DNA of 64,000 nt from an uncultured Kiritimatiellota bacterium (GTDB taxonomy: Bacteria > Verrucomicrobiota > Kiritimatiellia > RFP12 > UBA1067): assembly GCA_934635385.1 (NCBI GenBank), contig CAKTZI010000003.1:1-64000 (forward strand). The letters run 5' to 3'. The translations under genes were made by a program, and so were the position numbers. Below, piece after piece: positions 17,102-25,648 of the stretch. The notes under the pieces are model-generated. The model was not told the origin of the DNA. It worked only from the letters and a program-made list of their open reading frames with translations, and did no database searches. Positions within the stretch are counted from its first letter, which is position 1, and each line of letters starts with the position of its first letter.

Positions 17102-18190
17102 ATGACCTACGCCAAGAGATGCCTCGTGACCGGCGCGGCCGGCTTCATCGGCTCGGCGCTCGCGCGCCTGCTGCTGAAGGAGACGGACGCGACCGTCCTC
17201 GTCGTCGACAAGCTGACCTACGCCGGGGTGCCGGCGTCGCTGAAGGAGGTCGGGCTCGATCCGTCCGACCTGACCTCCTCGAATCCGCGCCTCTCGTTTC
17301 TCCGGGCGGACATCTGCGACCCGGAGGCGATGGACCGCGCCTTCGCGGACTTCCGGCCCGACACGGTCTTCCACCTTGCGGCGGAGAGCCACGTCGACCG
17401 CTCGATCGACGGGCCCGGCGAGTTCGTCCGCACGAACGTCCTCGGCACGGCGACGCTCCTGCAGGCCGCGCTGAAGCACTGGAAGACGATGGGCGAGGCC
17501 GAGCGGCGCGCGTTCCGCTTTCAGCACATCTCGACGGACGAGGTGTACGGCTCGCTTGGCGCGGAGGGCTTCTTCACGGAGAAGACGCCGTATGCCCCGC
17601 ACTCGCCCTACTCCGCGTCGAAGGCGGCCTCCGACCATCTCGTCCGCGCGTGGCACGACACATACGGGCTGCCGACGCTCGTGACGAACTGCTCGAACAA
17701 CTACGGCCCGTACCACTTCCCGGAGAAGCTGATCCCCCTCGTGATCCTCAACGGCCTCGACGGGAAGCCGCTGCCCGTCTACGGGAAGGGCGCGAACGTG
17801 CGCGACTGGCTCTACGTCGAGGATCACGCGCGCGCGCTGCTGCTCGTGAACGAGCGGGGCGCGCCGGGCGCGACCTACAACGTCGGCGGGCACAACGAGC
17901 GCACGAACCTCGACGTCGTGCGGACGGTGTGCAGGATCCTGGACGAGCTGCGGCCGCGCGCGGACGGCGCGAAGCACGAGTCGCTCATCGCCTACGTGAC
18001 TGACCGTCCGGGGCACGACCTGCGCTACGCGATCGACCCGGCGAAGCTGATGGACGAGCTCGGCTGGAAGCCGCGCGAGAACTTCGAGACGGGCATCCGC
18101 AAGACGGTGCAGTGGTATCTGGACAACGCCTGGTGGTGGCGGCCGCTTCGCGAAGGGCGGTATGCGGGCCAGCGCTTGGGTTGCGCCTGA
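17102..18190 (+). CDS. rfbB: dTDP-glucose 4,6-dehydratase (RmlB)
   Basis: A 362-residue extended short-chain dehydrogenase forming dTDP-4-keto-6-deoxyglucose. NAD-binding motif [12 protein letters not shown] at the start, [25 protein letters not shown] (catalytic Thr/Asp/Glu set) and [15 protein letters not shown] (Tyr-x3-Lys) are all present, as is [18 protein letters not shown]. It starts two bases after the rfbA stop. The C-terminus extends slightly beyond the usual end and overlaps the upstream region of the next glycosyltransferase. Confidence 0.95.
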   Translation: MTYAKRCLVTGAAGFIGSALARLLLKETDATVLVVDKLTYAGVPASLKEVGLDPSDLTSSNPRLSFLRADICDPEAMDRAFADFRPDTVFHLAAESHVDRSIDGPGEFVRTNVLGTATLLQAALKHWKTMGEAERRAFRFQHISTDEVYGSLGAEGFFTEKTPYAPHSPYSASKAASDHLVRAWHDTYGLPTLVTNCSNNYGPYHFPEKLIPLVILNGLDGKPLPVYGKGANVRDWLYVEDHARALLLVNERGAPGATYNVGGHNERTNLDVVRTVCRILDELRPRADGAKHESLIAYVTDRPGHDLRYAIDPAKLMDELGWKPRENFETGIRKTVQWYLDNAWWWRPLREGRYAGQRLGCA

Positions 18191-18203
18191 CCAGTCCCTT
18201 CCG

Positions 18204-19286
18204 ATGAAGACGGCGCTGCTGCACTACTGGCTGACGAACAAGCGCGGAGGCGAGAACGTCTTTCGCGCGATCTGCGGGCTGTTCCCCGACGGCGACGTCT
18301 TCACGCACGCCTACAACGCGCGGGTCATGGGCGACTGGTTCGGCGGGCGGCGCATCCGCGAGACCTTCGTCGGGCGGCTTCCGTTCGCCCGCACGAAGTG
18401 CCCCGTGTACCTGCCGCTGATGCCGTGCGCGTCGCGCGCGCTCCGGCTGGACGGCTACGAGCTGATCGTCTCCAGCGAGTCGGGGCCGATCAAGGGCATC
18501 CGGAAGCCGCGCGGCGCGCGGCACGTCTGCTACTGCCATACGCCGATGCGCTACCTGTGGGACCTGTACGACGACTACTACCGCATGGCGGGCTTCGGCG
18601 GCAAAGTCGCCATGCGGCTGTTCCGGGACTACCTGCGCGCGGAGGACCTGAAGAGCGCGGAGTCCGTCGACGCCTTCGTCGCCAACTCCCGCTTCGTTGC
18701 CGCGCGCATCCGGCGCATCTACGGGCGCGACGCGGCCGTCGTCCCGCCGCCGGTGGACGTGGCGTTCTTCGCGCAGGGCGACGGCGAGCGGAAGGACTAC
18801 TACCTGCTCGCGGGCCAGCTGGTCGCCTACAAGCGACCGGACCTAGCGGTCGCGGCGTGCCGTCGCCTGGGGCGGCGGCTGGTCGTCGTCGGCGCGGGCG
18901 ACCGGGTGTCCGCGCTGCGCCGTCAGGCGGCCGGCGACCCGAACGTCGTCTTCGACGGGCGCGTCAGCGACGAGGCGCTGCGCCGCCGCTATGCCGAGGC
19001 GCGGGCCCTCCTCTTTCCGGGCGTCGAGGACTTCGGCATCGTCCCGGTCGAGGCGCAGGCCGCCGGCACGCCGGTCATCGCCTTCGGCGAGGGCGGCGCG
19101 CGCGAGACGGTCGTCGACGGGCGGACGGGGCTCTTCTTCCGCGAGCAGACGGTGGACGCCCTGTGCGCGGCGATGGAGGATTTCGAGGCGCGCCGGTGGA
19201 CGCGCGAGGCCTGCCGGGCCCAGGCCGAGAACTTCTCGCCCGCGCGCTTCCGCACGGCGTTTCGGGCGGCATTGGACAAGGGCTGA
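18204..19286 (+). CDS. Glycosyltransferase family 4 (WbaZ-like)
   Basis: A 360-residue GT-B glycosyltransferase. Seen: the N-terminal ALLHYWLTNKRGGENVFRA (a WbaZ/mannosyltransferase-like start), the central CYCHTPMRYLWDLYDDYY, and the C-terminal group-1 domain with GVEDFGIVPVEAQAAGTPVIAFGEGGARETV containing the E-x7-E donor-binding motif. It should transfer a nucleotide-activated sugar to a lipid-linked glycan on the cytoplasmic side. I chose ATG 18204 (MKTALLHYW); an earlier ATG at 18162 overlaps rfbB. Same operon as rfbA/rfbB. Confidence 0.9.
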   Translation: MKTALLHYWLTNKRGGENVFRAICGLFPDGDVFTHAYNARVMGDWFGGRRIRETFVGRLPFARTKCPVYLPLMPCASRALRLDGYELIVSSESGPIKGIRKPRGARHVCYCHTPMRYLWDLYDDYYRMAGFGGKVAMRLFRDYLRAEDLKSAESVDAFVANSRFVAARIRRIYGRDAAVVPPPVDVAFFAQGDGERKDYYLLAGQLVAYKRPDLAVAACRRLGRRLVVVGAGDRVSALRRQAAGDPNVVFDGRVSDEALRRRYAEARALLFPGVEDFGIVPVEAQAAGTPVIAFGEGGARETVVDGRTGLFFREQTVDALCAAMEDFEARRWTREACRAQAENFSPARFRTAFRAALDKG

Positions 19287-19302
19287 CGCACGCGAAAGAC
19301 AC

Positions 19303-20238
19303 ATGACGGTTTATTCGAAGTTCCTGAAGCTGGAGATTGACCTGGACGAGCTTGCGCGCCTCGTCGCGCGGGCCGTGGGGCGCACATATCGTCTCCGGCC
19401 GCTCGACGTCCGCTGCACGTATCCGGTCTTCCGGGGCGAGGCGGCGGACGCGGCACCGGTCTTCGTCAAGGTCGGCAGCCCGGACGAATGGCGGCGGACG
19501 CAGGCGCTTCTGCGCGAGATCGGCGCGTGCGACCTGTTTGCGCGCATGCTGACGGCAGAGCGGATCGACTACTGCGGCTTCGCGGTGTTCGTCTCCGCGT
19601 GGAAAGGCGTCCGCACGGTGCCGGCGGAGGACATGAACGCGGCGCAGGTGCGCAGCTTCGTCGATGGCTGCGTGCGGCTGTCGGTGGCCTTGCAGGGCGT
19701 CTCGTCCTTTACGCCTTTGGCGAACTCGCCGCTGGCGCCCGAACGGCTCTTCGGCGTTCTCGAAAGCTATGCCGCGCGGCATCCGCTGGCGGCGAAGGGC
19801 CTTTTGCCGCTGCTGTCGATTCCGGCGGCGGAGCGCACCTTCGGACAGGGGGGGGGGAGGCTCTGCGTCGTGCACGGTGACTTCCACGCCAAGAACTACG
19901 GCTTTGACGGCGACCGCTTCGCGGGCGTCTTCGACTTCGACAAGCTGACCGAAGGCCCGGCGTGCGGGGACTTGGCGAGCGCCCTGGCGGAGCGCTTCTC
20001 GCTGCTGAGCCTGCCGTCGGCGTCGCGCGCGCGCCTGGAGGCGGTGACCCGCGAGGTGCTGGCCCTGTCGCCATGGCCGCGCGCGGATCTCGTCGCCGCC
20101 GTCAACGTCTGTCGGCTGCGGTTTGCCGCGCGGCGGATCGAGAAGCACCCGGATTCGCTCTGGGTCGTGTTCGACATCCTGCGCCGCGACCGGCGGCTCG
20201 CCCGCCTGCTGAAGCTCGTTCAGGAGATCCGGGGATGA
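19303..20238 (+). CDS. Aminoglycoside-phosphotransferase-like kinase of the sugar operon (contains a 10-G tract)
   Basis: A 311-residue protein with the APH/choline kinase core: VVHGDFHAKN (H191, D193, N198) is the catalytic loop and GVFDFDK gives the metal-binding aspartate. In polysaccharide clusters such kinases phosphorylate sugars, lipid A core residues or choline. The target here is unknown. The gene holds an uninterrupted run of ten G at 19848-19857, encoding part of GQGGG just before the catalytic loop; slippage there would shut the gene off. It overlaps the next gene by ATGA, so loss of frame would also disturb the neighbour. Confidence 0.75.
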   Translation: MTVYSKFLKLEIDLDELARLVARAVGRTYRLRPLDVRCTYPVFRGEAADAAPVFVKVGSPDEWRRTQALLREIGACDLFARMLTAERIDYCGFAVFVSAWKGVRTVPAEDMNAAQVRSFVDGCVRLSVALQGVSSFTPLANSPLAPERLFGVLESYAARHPLAAKGLLPLLSIPAAERTFGQGGGRLCVVHGDFHAKNYGFDGDRFAGVFDFDKLTEGPACGDLASALAERFSLLSLPSASRARLEAVTREVLALSPWPRADLVAAVNVCRLRFAARRIEKHPDSLWVVFDILRRDRRLARLLKLVQEIRG

Positions 20239-20960
20239 CGGACGCCCGGCGCGTGGGACTGGTGGTGCTTGCCTACTGGGCCGTCTTCGGGGGCCTGTGT
20301 CTTCTGCTGTATCCCGTGACGATGACGGACAGCATCACGCGCTATGCGCCGATGGCGGACGCCTTTGCGCGTGGGGACTGGGAGCTGGCCTTCCATCCGC
20401 GCTTCGGCGTCCTCTTTGAGGTGCTGTGCGGGTGCGTGTGTTGGCTGACGGGCCTGCCGGGCGCGAAGGCCGTCCAGGTCGTCTCGACGGGCTTTGTCGC
20501 GCTTTCGGGCATTCCCCTCTTCTTCGTCGCGAAGCGGATCTTTGGCGCGTCGGTCGCGTGGTGGAGCCTCGCGCTGCTGTTCGTCAGCGACGACCTGACG
20601 CGCTATGCGATGGACGGTCTGCGCGACCCCGGCAAGTGCCTGGCCTTCGCCCTGATGGCCTACGGCGCCGTCGCGCGGCGGACGGGGTGGCTGGGCCTCG
20701 GCCTCTTCCTGCTGGTGACGCTCGTCTCCTACGGCTTTGCCGTCGGCAGCGCGGCGCTGTTCGCCTGGTGCCTCTACGCGCTGGTGGCGCGTCCGCCCGC
20801 CGAGGCGGACGCCGGCGTCCGCGCGCGGCTTCGTCTGCTGCCGCTGCCCGCGCTCGGCTGGGCGTTGGGAACGGCGGCCGTCACGGTGATGACCCATGCC
20901 TACACGGGGCATTGGCTTCCCGCGCCGCACTACATCCGCATCCTGGGGGCGTGGCTGTGA
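20235..20960 (+). CDS. Polytopic membrane protein, N-terminal half of a glycosyltransferase-39-like protein
   Basis: A 241-residue membrane protein with about six hydrophobic segments. The first loop after the first segment reads YPVTMTDSITRYAPMADAFARGDWELAFHPRFG, like the acidic first loop of ArnT/PMT-type glycosyltransferases. It starts ATGA-coupled to the kinase gene and stops at TGA 20960, where a second membrane frame begins as GTGA. The two together look like one conventional protein, so a frameshift next to the G run at 20945-20949 is possible. Confidence 0.65.
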   Translation: MTDARRVGLVVLAYWAVFGGLCLLLYPVTMTDSITRYAPMADAFARGDWELAFHPRFGVLFEVLCGCVCWLTGLPGAKAVQVVSTGFVALSGIPLFFVAKRIFGASVAWWSLALLFVSDDLTRYAMDGLRDPGKCLAFALMAYGAVARRTGWLGLGLFLLVTLVSYGFAVGSAALFAWCLYALVARPPAEADAGVRARLRLLPLPALGWALGTAAVTVMTHAYTGHWLPAPHYIRILGAWL

Positions 20961-21631
20961 TCGCCCTTGAGATCCTCGCCGTGCTGGCGATCGCCTACCG
21001 CATCCGCAAGCGCCTGTTCACGCGCGCCGAGGCGGTCGTCGTTGCGCTCGTCGCCCTGAACCTCTTGGTCATCTGGGCGCAGATCGTCATTGCGGACGGC
21101 GTTCCGTTCCCCGAACGCCGGTACTGGTGCCAGGCGGACGCGCTGCTGCTGGGCTGGGCGGCCTGGGCTCTGCTGGCGCTGGGCCGTCGCCTCGCGGCGC
21201 GTGTGCCGCGCCTGCGGCCGACGGCGCCGGCCGTTGTCACGGTCGGCGCGCTGGCGCTGCTGCTGGCGGCCCTGCTCGCGAAGCCGCACGTTCCCGGCTC
21301 GCGGCGGCAGGCGCGGCTTCGGGCGTGCGACTGGGCGGCGGCGCGCATCCGGGCGGACTGGCGGGGGCCTTCCGCCGACCCGGACGTCGTCTACTCGATG
21401 ATCGAGTACCACGAGCGCGCTCGTCCGACTGTTCTCGCCTACACGGGGCTTCTGCCGTATCGGCTGGGCGGACGCCGCGCAATGCCGCACAAGTTCGGCG
21501 CGGTTGACCTGCCGGACTACATCTTCGACGAGGAGCGGAAGATCGTCTTTCCCGAAGGCGGACGGTATGAGCTGATGGGGAAGGCGCGCTTCGGCCGCGC
21601 GACGTTCGCGCTTTATCGGCGTGTCAAGTGA
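20957..21631 (+). CDS. Membrane protein, C-terminal half of a glycosyltransferase-39-like protein
   Basis: A 224-residue product beginning at GTG 20957, overlapping the preceding stop as GTGA. Four hydrophobic segments (ALEILAVLAIAY, AVVVALVALNLLVIWAQIVI, ALLLGWAAWALLAL, AVVTVGALALLLAALLA) are followed by a soluble domain of about 110 residues. PFPERRYWCQADALLLGWAAWALL resembles the substrate loop and last segments of long membrane glycosyltransferases. It may be a true second subunit or the rear half of a split gene. Last gene of the operon that starts at 16227. Confidence 0.62.
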   Translation: MIALEILAVLAIAYRIRKRLFTRAEAVVVALVALNLLVIWAQIVIADGVPFPERRYWCQADALLLGWAAWALLALGRRLAARVPRLRPTAPAVVTVGALALLLAALLAKPHVPGSRRQARLRACDWAAARIRADWRGPSADPDVVYSMIEYHERARPTVLAYTGLLPYRLGGRRAMPHKFGAVDLPDYIFDEERKIVFPEGGRYELMGKARFGRATFALYRRVK

Positions 21632-21688
21632 ACGGGCTTTCGCGGCGTGCGGACAGCGAGACAGTCGGCCGCATTGTGGCACGTCGTC

Positions 21689-21746
21689 CCGACAGCGCGC
21701 GCTTCGGAGCGGGAAGCTGCTCGCTCGGTCTCGTCGTTCGGGTTTT
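21689..21746. repeat. Non-coding dispersed element, copy 3 (fragment)
   Basis: 58 bp matching the left part of copy 1: 21706-21746 is identical to both other copies, and the preceding 17 nt differ from copy 1 at one base. A GACAGTCGG end-like sequence lies upstream at 21659-21667. The remaining gap to 21786 shows nothing else. Confidence 0.75.
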
Positions 21747-21786
21747 GTCGCGCAGAGGATAGGCCTCAATGAGGAAAGACATCCGC

Positions 21787-21833
21787 ATCACGTTATCGCC
21801 GTCGCGTCGTTGACGTGACGGCGATAACGTGAT
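21787..21833. promoter_or_regulatory. Long perfect hairpin overlapping the ATPase promoter, probable operator
   Basis: 21787-21803 is the exact reverse complement of 21817-21833 (17 bp). Inside, CGTC and GACG extend the stem around a GTT loop. The -35 box lies in the loop and the -10 box starts at the end of the right arm, so a protein bound to the palindrome would cover the promoter. Confidence 0.8.
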
Positions 21834-21838
21834 ACACT
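21810..21838 (+). promoter_or_regulatory. Promoter of the ATPase gene at 21845
   Basis: TTGACG (21810-21815), 17-bp spacer, TACACT (21833-21838) with TG one base upstream. Only six nucleotides separate the -10 box from the ATG, which predicts a leaderless mRNA. Confidence 0.78.
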
Positions 21839-21844
21839 ACACAC

Positions 21845-22966
21845 ATGAAGTTGAGCAATCCATTCGTGATTTCCGGCTATAAGGGGCCGGAATATTTCTG
21901 CGACCGCGTGGCGGAGACGGAACGGCTTTGCACAATCGTGCGCAATGAGGGGCATGTGACGCTCTTGGCGCCGCGCCGCTATGGGAAGACGGGGCTGATT
22001 CACAACGCCTTTGCGCGGCTGCGGCAAGAAGACGCCTACGAGACTTTTTACGTGGACGTGTTCGGCACACAGAATCTGGCGGAGTTCACGTCCGCCTTGG
22101 CGCATGCGGTCATCGGTCGGCTGGATACGCCGCTCGAGAAGGTGACGGGCGCGGCAAAACGCCTTGTGCAGGGGCTGCGTCCAACGCTTTCGTATGACGA
22201 GACGAGCGGGAAGCCGACGCTCAGCTTCGAGATCAGCGCCGAGGCGGCGAACCAGACCCTTGAGAGGGTTTTCGCCTATCTGGCCGAACACGACCGTCGC
22301 ACGGTCATCGCGATCGACGAGTTTCAGCAGGTTGCGGACTATCCGGAAAAGGGCGTGGAGGCTCAGCTGCGCAGCCTCGTCCAGTTCTCGCCGGCGCAGT
22401 TCGTCTTCGCCGGGTCGAAGCAGCACCTGATGCGCGAGATGTTCACCTCGCCCAAAAAGCCGTTCTTCCAGTCCACGACGCTTCTGCCGCTGGATGTCAT
22501 CGGCGAGGACGTCTATTACGAATTTGCCCATCGGCTCTTTGCGGCGGCTGGACGTCGCCTGTCGCGTGCGGTCTTCGAGGCGATCTACCGCCGCTTTGAC
22601 GGCATCACCTGGTATGTGCAGGCCCTGCTGTGGGATTTCTACGCACGTGGCGGCGATGCCGTCGAGGTGTCGGAGGTCGACGAGATGGTCTGGGCACGTG
22701 TGCAGGACAACGAATACGACAGCCAGCGGCTGCTGACGCTGTTGCCGGACGGGGCGCGCCGTCTCCTGAAGGCGATTGCGTGCGAAGGCGTGGTGAAGGC
22801 GCCGCAGTCCGGCGCATTCATCGCGGCCTATGGTCTGCGCGCCGCGAGCAGCGTCAAGGTCTCCCTTGAGATGCTGATTGACAAGGAACTGGTCTATCCG
22901 GGCAAGACGGGCTATGTGGTCTACGACCGGCTGATGGCCGTGTATCTGCGCCACGCGAGGGACTGA
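21845..22966 (+). CDS. AAA ATPase of the archaeal-type/STAND-like family
   Basis: A 373-residue ATPase with no signal or membrane segment. Walker A is APRRYGKTG (residues 42-50) and Walker B VIAIDEFQQ near residue 157. The Arg-rich P-loop and the Asp-Glu-Phe-Gln box are typical of the archaeal ATPase family found widely in gut anaerobes. The C-terminal third (LLTLLPDGARRLLKAI to the end) looks like a winged helix, so it may bind DNA and perhaps its own operator. Physiological role unknown. Single gene with its own promoter inside a large palindrome. Confidence 0.82.
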   Translation: MKLSNPFVISGYKGPEYFCDRVAETERLCTIVRNEGHVTLLAPRRYGKTGLIHNAFARLRQEDAYETFYVDVFGTQNLAEFTSALAHAVIGRLDTPLEKVTGAAKRLVQGLRPTLSYDETSGKPTLSFEISAEAANQTLERVFAYLAEHDRRTVIAIDEFQQVADYPEKGVEAQLRSLVQFSPAQFVFAGSKQHLMREMFTSPKKPFFQSTTLLPLDVIGEDVYYEFAHRLFAAAGRRLSRAVFEAIYRRFDGITWYVQALLWDFYARGGDAVEVSEVDEMVWARVQDNEYDSQRLLTLLPDGARRLLKAIACEGVVKAPQSGAFIAAYGLRAASSVKVSLEMLIDKELVYPGKTGYVVYDRLMAVYLRHARD

Positions 22967-23064
22967 TGGCGAGGCGGATTGTTCCAGAGTTCTGCTGACG
23001 TTGCCGGTTTTCGGAATTTTGTGTTCTACTTGCGCGCATGATGCAATCCTCTAATAACTCATTA

Positions 23065-23073
23065 TGATATAAT
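23065..23073 (+). promoter_or_regulatory. Extended -10 promoter of the topoisomerase gene
   Basis: TGATATAAT, 10 nt before ATG 23084. No Shine-Dalgarno sequence fits between the predicted transcript start and the ATG. Confidence 0.78.
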
Positions 23074-23083
23074 ACGTCATCCT

Positions 23084-24928
23084 ATGGCAAAGGACTACGG
23101 AGATACCAGCATCAAGACGCTCGACCCGGTGACGCACATCCGCATGCGTCCCGGCATGTACGTCGGCGAGCCCGGCACGGGCGCGATGTACCACGACTGC
23201 ATCTACATCCTGATGAAGGAGGTGATCGACAACTCGATCGACGAGTTCGTCATGGGCTGCGGCAAGAAGATCGACGTCACGGTCAACTACGACACGGGCG
23301 AGGTCTCGGTGCGCGACTACGGGCGCGGCATCCCGCTCGGCAAGGTCGTCGACTGCGTCTCGCAGATGAACACGGGCGGCAAGTTCGACTCGGACAGCTT
23401 CCAGTTCTCCGCCGGCATGAACGGCGTCGGCACGAAGGCCGTGAACGCGCTCTCCGAGTTCTTCGAGGTGCGATCCTTCCGCGAGGGCGAGTTCTCCGAG
23501 GCGTATTTCGAGGAGGGGCGGCTGAAGTCCAAGCGGCGCGGCAGGCAGAAGACGGCGGAGCGCGACGGCACGTTCATCCGCTACAAGCCCGACGTGAAGG
23601 TGCTGAAGCACTTCAAGGTGCGCGAAGAGCACGTCCTGCGGCGCATGAAGATGTACTGCTACGTGAACGCGGGGCTCACGATCGTCCTGAACGGCCAGTC
23701 CATCTGCTCCGAGCACGGGCTCGCCGACCTCATTGCGGACGAGGTGCAGTTCGAGAAGCTCTACACGCCGTTCCACGTGAAGACGAAGAGCCTGGAGATC
23801 ATCTTCACGCACACCAACCGCTTCGGCGAGGAGTACCACTCGTTCGTGAACGGCCAGTACACGACGGACGGCGGCACGCACCTCACGGCGTTCAAGGAGG
23901 CGCTGACGAAGGCCCTCAACGACTACGACGCGAAGAAGAAGTTCGACGGCGACGACATCCGCGACGGGCTCATCGGCGCGGTCTCGATCCGCATCATGAA
24001 CCCGGTCTTCGAGGGCCAGACGAAGATCAAGTTCGTGATGAACGACATCCGCGCCGACCTCGTCGCCGAGATGAAGAAGGCGATCGAGGCCGAGCTGCAC
24101 CGCGCGCCGGCCGAGACGGAGAAGCTGATCGCGAAGATCGAGGAGACGGGGAAGATCCGCAGCCAGCTCAACACGATCAAGAAGAAGGCGCGCGAGCACG
24201 CGCAGGCCGTCTCGGTGCGCGTGCCGCAGCTGAAGGACTGCAAGCACCACCTGCGGCTCGACAAGGTGGACAAGAAGACGGGCCAGCCGGAGGGTGCCGA
24301 CACGATGATCTTCCTCACGGAGGGGCAGTCCGCCGGCGGCACGCTCGGCAACGCGCGCGACGCGCTGAACCAGGCCGTCTTCTTCCTGCGCGGCAAGCCG
24401 CTCAACACCTTCGGCGTCGGCAAGAACGTGCTCTACGAGAACGTGGAGTTCTTCAACCTCATCAAGACGCTCGACATCGAGGACACGCTCGACCACCTGC
24501 GCTACGGCAAGATCATCTTCGCGACCGACGCCGACGTGGACGGTCTGCACATCCGCATGCTGCTGACGACGTTCTTCATGCGCTTCTACCGCCAGCTCGT
24601 CACGGACGGGCGCGTGTTCATCCTGGAGACGCCGCTCTTCCGCGTGCGCAACAAGAAGGAGCAGCACTACTGCTTCTCGGACGAGGAGCGCGAGGCGGCG
24701 ATCAAAAAGTGCGGGCGCGGCTGCGAGATCACGCGCTTCAAGGGCCTCGGCGAGCTGAACGCGAAGGAGTTCAAGGACTTCATCGGCCCGGACATGCGGC
24801 TGACGCCCGTCACCTGCGCGGACGACCAGGACGTCGAGAAGACGATCAAGTTCTACATGGGCAGCAACACGCCGGAACGCAAGGGCTACATCATGGACTC
24901 GCTCGTCTGCGACGCGGCGGAGTTCTGA
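23084..24928 (+). CDS. Type IIA topoisomerase ATPase subunit (ParE/GyrB family)
   Basis: A 614-residue GyrB/ParE-type protein. The GHKL ATPase domain (EVIDNSIDEF, DYGRGIPLG, GMNGVGTKAVNALSEFF), the transducer domain and the TOPRIM domain (DADVDGLHIRMLL) are complete, ending with the conserved C-terminal RFKGLGELNAKEF. The short form without a GyrB insert, and the match to the Bacteroidetes-like ParE style, favour topoisomerase IV. The TOPRIM motif normally EGDSAGG reads EGQSAGG here: E413 is kept but the aspartate is Q415. No GyrA/ParC partner is adjacent; gmk follows instead. Confidence 0.9.
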   Translation: MAKDYGDTSIKTLDPVTHIRMRPGMYVGEPGTGAMYHDCIYILMKEVIDNSIDEFVMGCGKKIDVTVNYDTGEVSVRDYGRGIPLGKVVDCVSQMNTGGKFDSDSFQFSAGMNGVGTKAVNALSEFFEVRSFREGEFSEAYFEEGRLKSKRRGRQKTAERDGTFIRYKPDVKVLKHFKVREEHVLRRMKMYCYVNAGLTIVLNGQSICSEHGLADLIADEVQFEKLYTPFHVKTKSLEIIFTHTNRFGEEYHSFVNGQYTTDGGTHLTAFKEALTKALNDYDAKKKFDGDDIRDGLIGAVSIRIMNPVFEGQTKIKFVMNDIRADLVAEMKKAIEAELHRAPAETEKLIAKIEETGKIRSQLNTIKKKAREHAQAVSVRVPQLKDCKHHLRLDKVDKKTGQPEGADTMIFLTEGQSAGGTLGNARDALNQAVFFLRGKPLNTFGVGKNVLYENVEFFNLIKTLDIEDTLDHLRYGKIIFATDADVDGLHIRMLLTTFFMRFYRQLVTDGRVFILETPLFRVRNKKEQHYCFSDEEREAAIKKCGRGCEITRFKGLGELNAKEFKDFIGPDMRLTPVTCADDQDVEKTIKFYMGSNTPERKGYIMDSLVCDAAEF

Positions 24929-24942
24929 CGGGCGTTCCGATT

Positions 24943-24951
24943 TGGTATAAT
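24943..24951 (+). promoter_or_regulatory. Extended -10 promoter of gmk
   Basis: TGGTATAAT, 8 nt before ATG 24960; a leaderless transcript is expected. Confidence 0.82.
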
Positions 24952-24959
24952 ACGCGAAC

Positions 24960-25559
24960 ATGAAGACAAAGCCCCTTTTCCTCGTGATGTCCGCGCCGTC
25001 CGGCTGCGGCAAGTCGACGCTGATCGACATGCTCCTGCAGGAGTATCCCGACTTCGTCTACTCGATCTCCTGCACGACGCGCGCGCCGCGCGGCGAGGAG
25101 GAGGACGGCCTCGACTACCACTTCAAGACGAAGGCGCGCTTCGAGGAGCTGATCCGCGCCAACGCCTTCATCGAGTACGCCAAGGTGCATGACAACTACT
25201 ACGGTACGCTCAAGGCGCCGATCGAGGAGGTCTTGGCGGAGGGCAACTCGATGATTCTCGACATCGACGTGCAGGGCGCGGCGAAGGTGCGCGACTACGT
25301 GCGCGCCCTGCCGAACACCGACCCGCTGAAGATCGGCTACGTGGACGTCTTCGTCAACCCGCCGTCGCTGGAGGCGCTGCGCGAGCGGCTGGTGGGGCGC
25401 GGCACGGACGCGCCGGCGGTCATCGAGAAGCGGCTCGCGAACGCCGAGGGCGAGATGGCGCGCGCGGGCGAGTACATGTTCCAGGTCACGAACGACGACC
25501 TCGGCCACTGCTACAAGCGGCTCTGCGACCTCATCGACGCCCTGAGCGGAAGGATGTGA
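24960..25559 (+). CDS. gmk: Guanylate kinase
   Basis: A 199-residue kinase converting GMP and ATP to GDP and ADP. P-loop SAPSGCGKST (residues 11-20), the GMP-binding ISCTTRAPRGEE.DG.DYHF block and FIEYAKVHDNYYGT with the conserved tyrosines are present. Length is normal. The start follows the -10 box by 8 nt, with no Shine-Dalgarno sequence possible in the leader. Confidence 0.96.
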   Translation: MKTKPLFLVMSAPSGCGKSTLIDMLLQEYPDFVYSISCTTRAPRGEEEDGLDYHFKTKARFEELIRANAFIEYAKVHDNYYGTLKAPIEEVLAEGNSMILDIDVQGAAKVRDYVRALPNTDPLKIGYVDVFVNPPSLEALRERLVGRGTDAPAVIEKRLANAEGEMARAGEYMFQVTNDDLGHCYKRLCDLIDALSGRM

Positions 25560-25570
25560 GGGGGCGTGAG

Positions 25571-25635
25571 GTTGAGAGGTTGAGACGTTGAGAAGTTGAG
25601 AGGTTGAGAAGTTGAGAGGTTGAGAAAGTTGAGAG
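25571..25635 (+). repeat. Period-8 tandem array (GTTGAGAN)8
   Basis: Eight copies of GTTGAGAN, where N is G, C or A; the seventh has one extra A. It fills the gap after gmk and ends 1-13 nt before the two candidate starts of the following oxidoreductase gene. Same unit, other strand, as the array at 13950-13994. Confidence 0.92.
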
Positions 25636-25648
25636 GATGAGCGAAGAC

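Noticed and set aside
23051..25030. A 659-codon minus-strand frame opposite the topoisomerase gene
   Set aside because: Same shadow effect; the plus strand encodes a complete ParE-like protein.
25571..25635. CRISPR array
   Set aside because: Units are 8 nt without spacers and no cas gene is present; it is a plain tandem array. The same holds for the other arrays.
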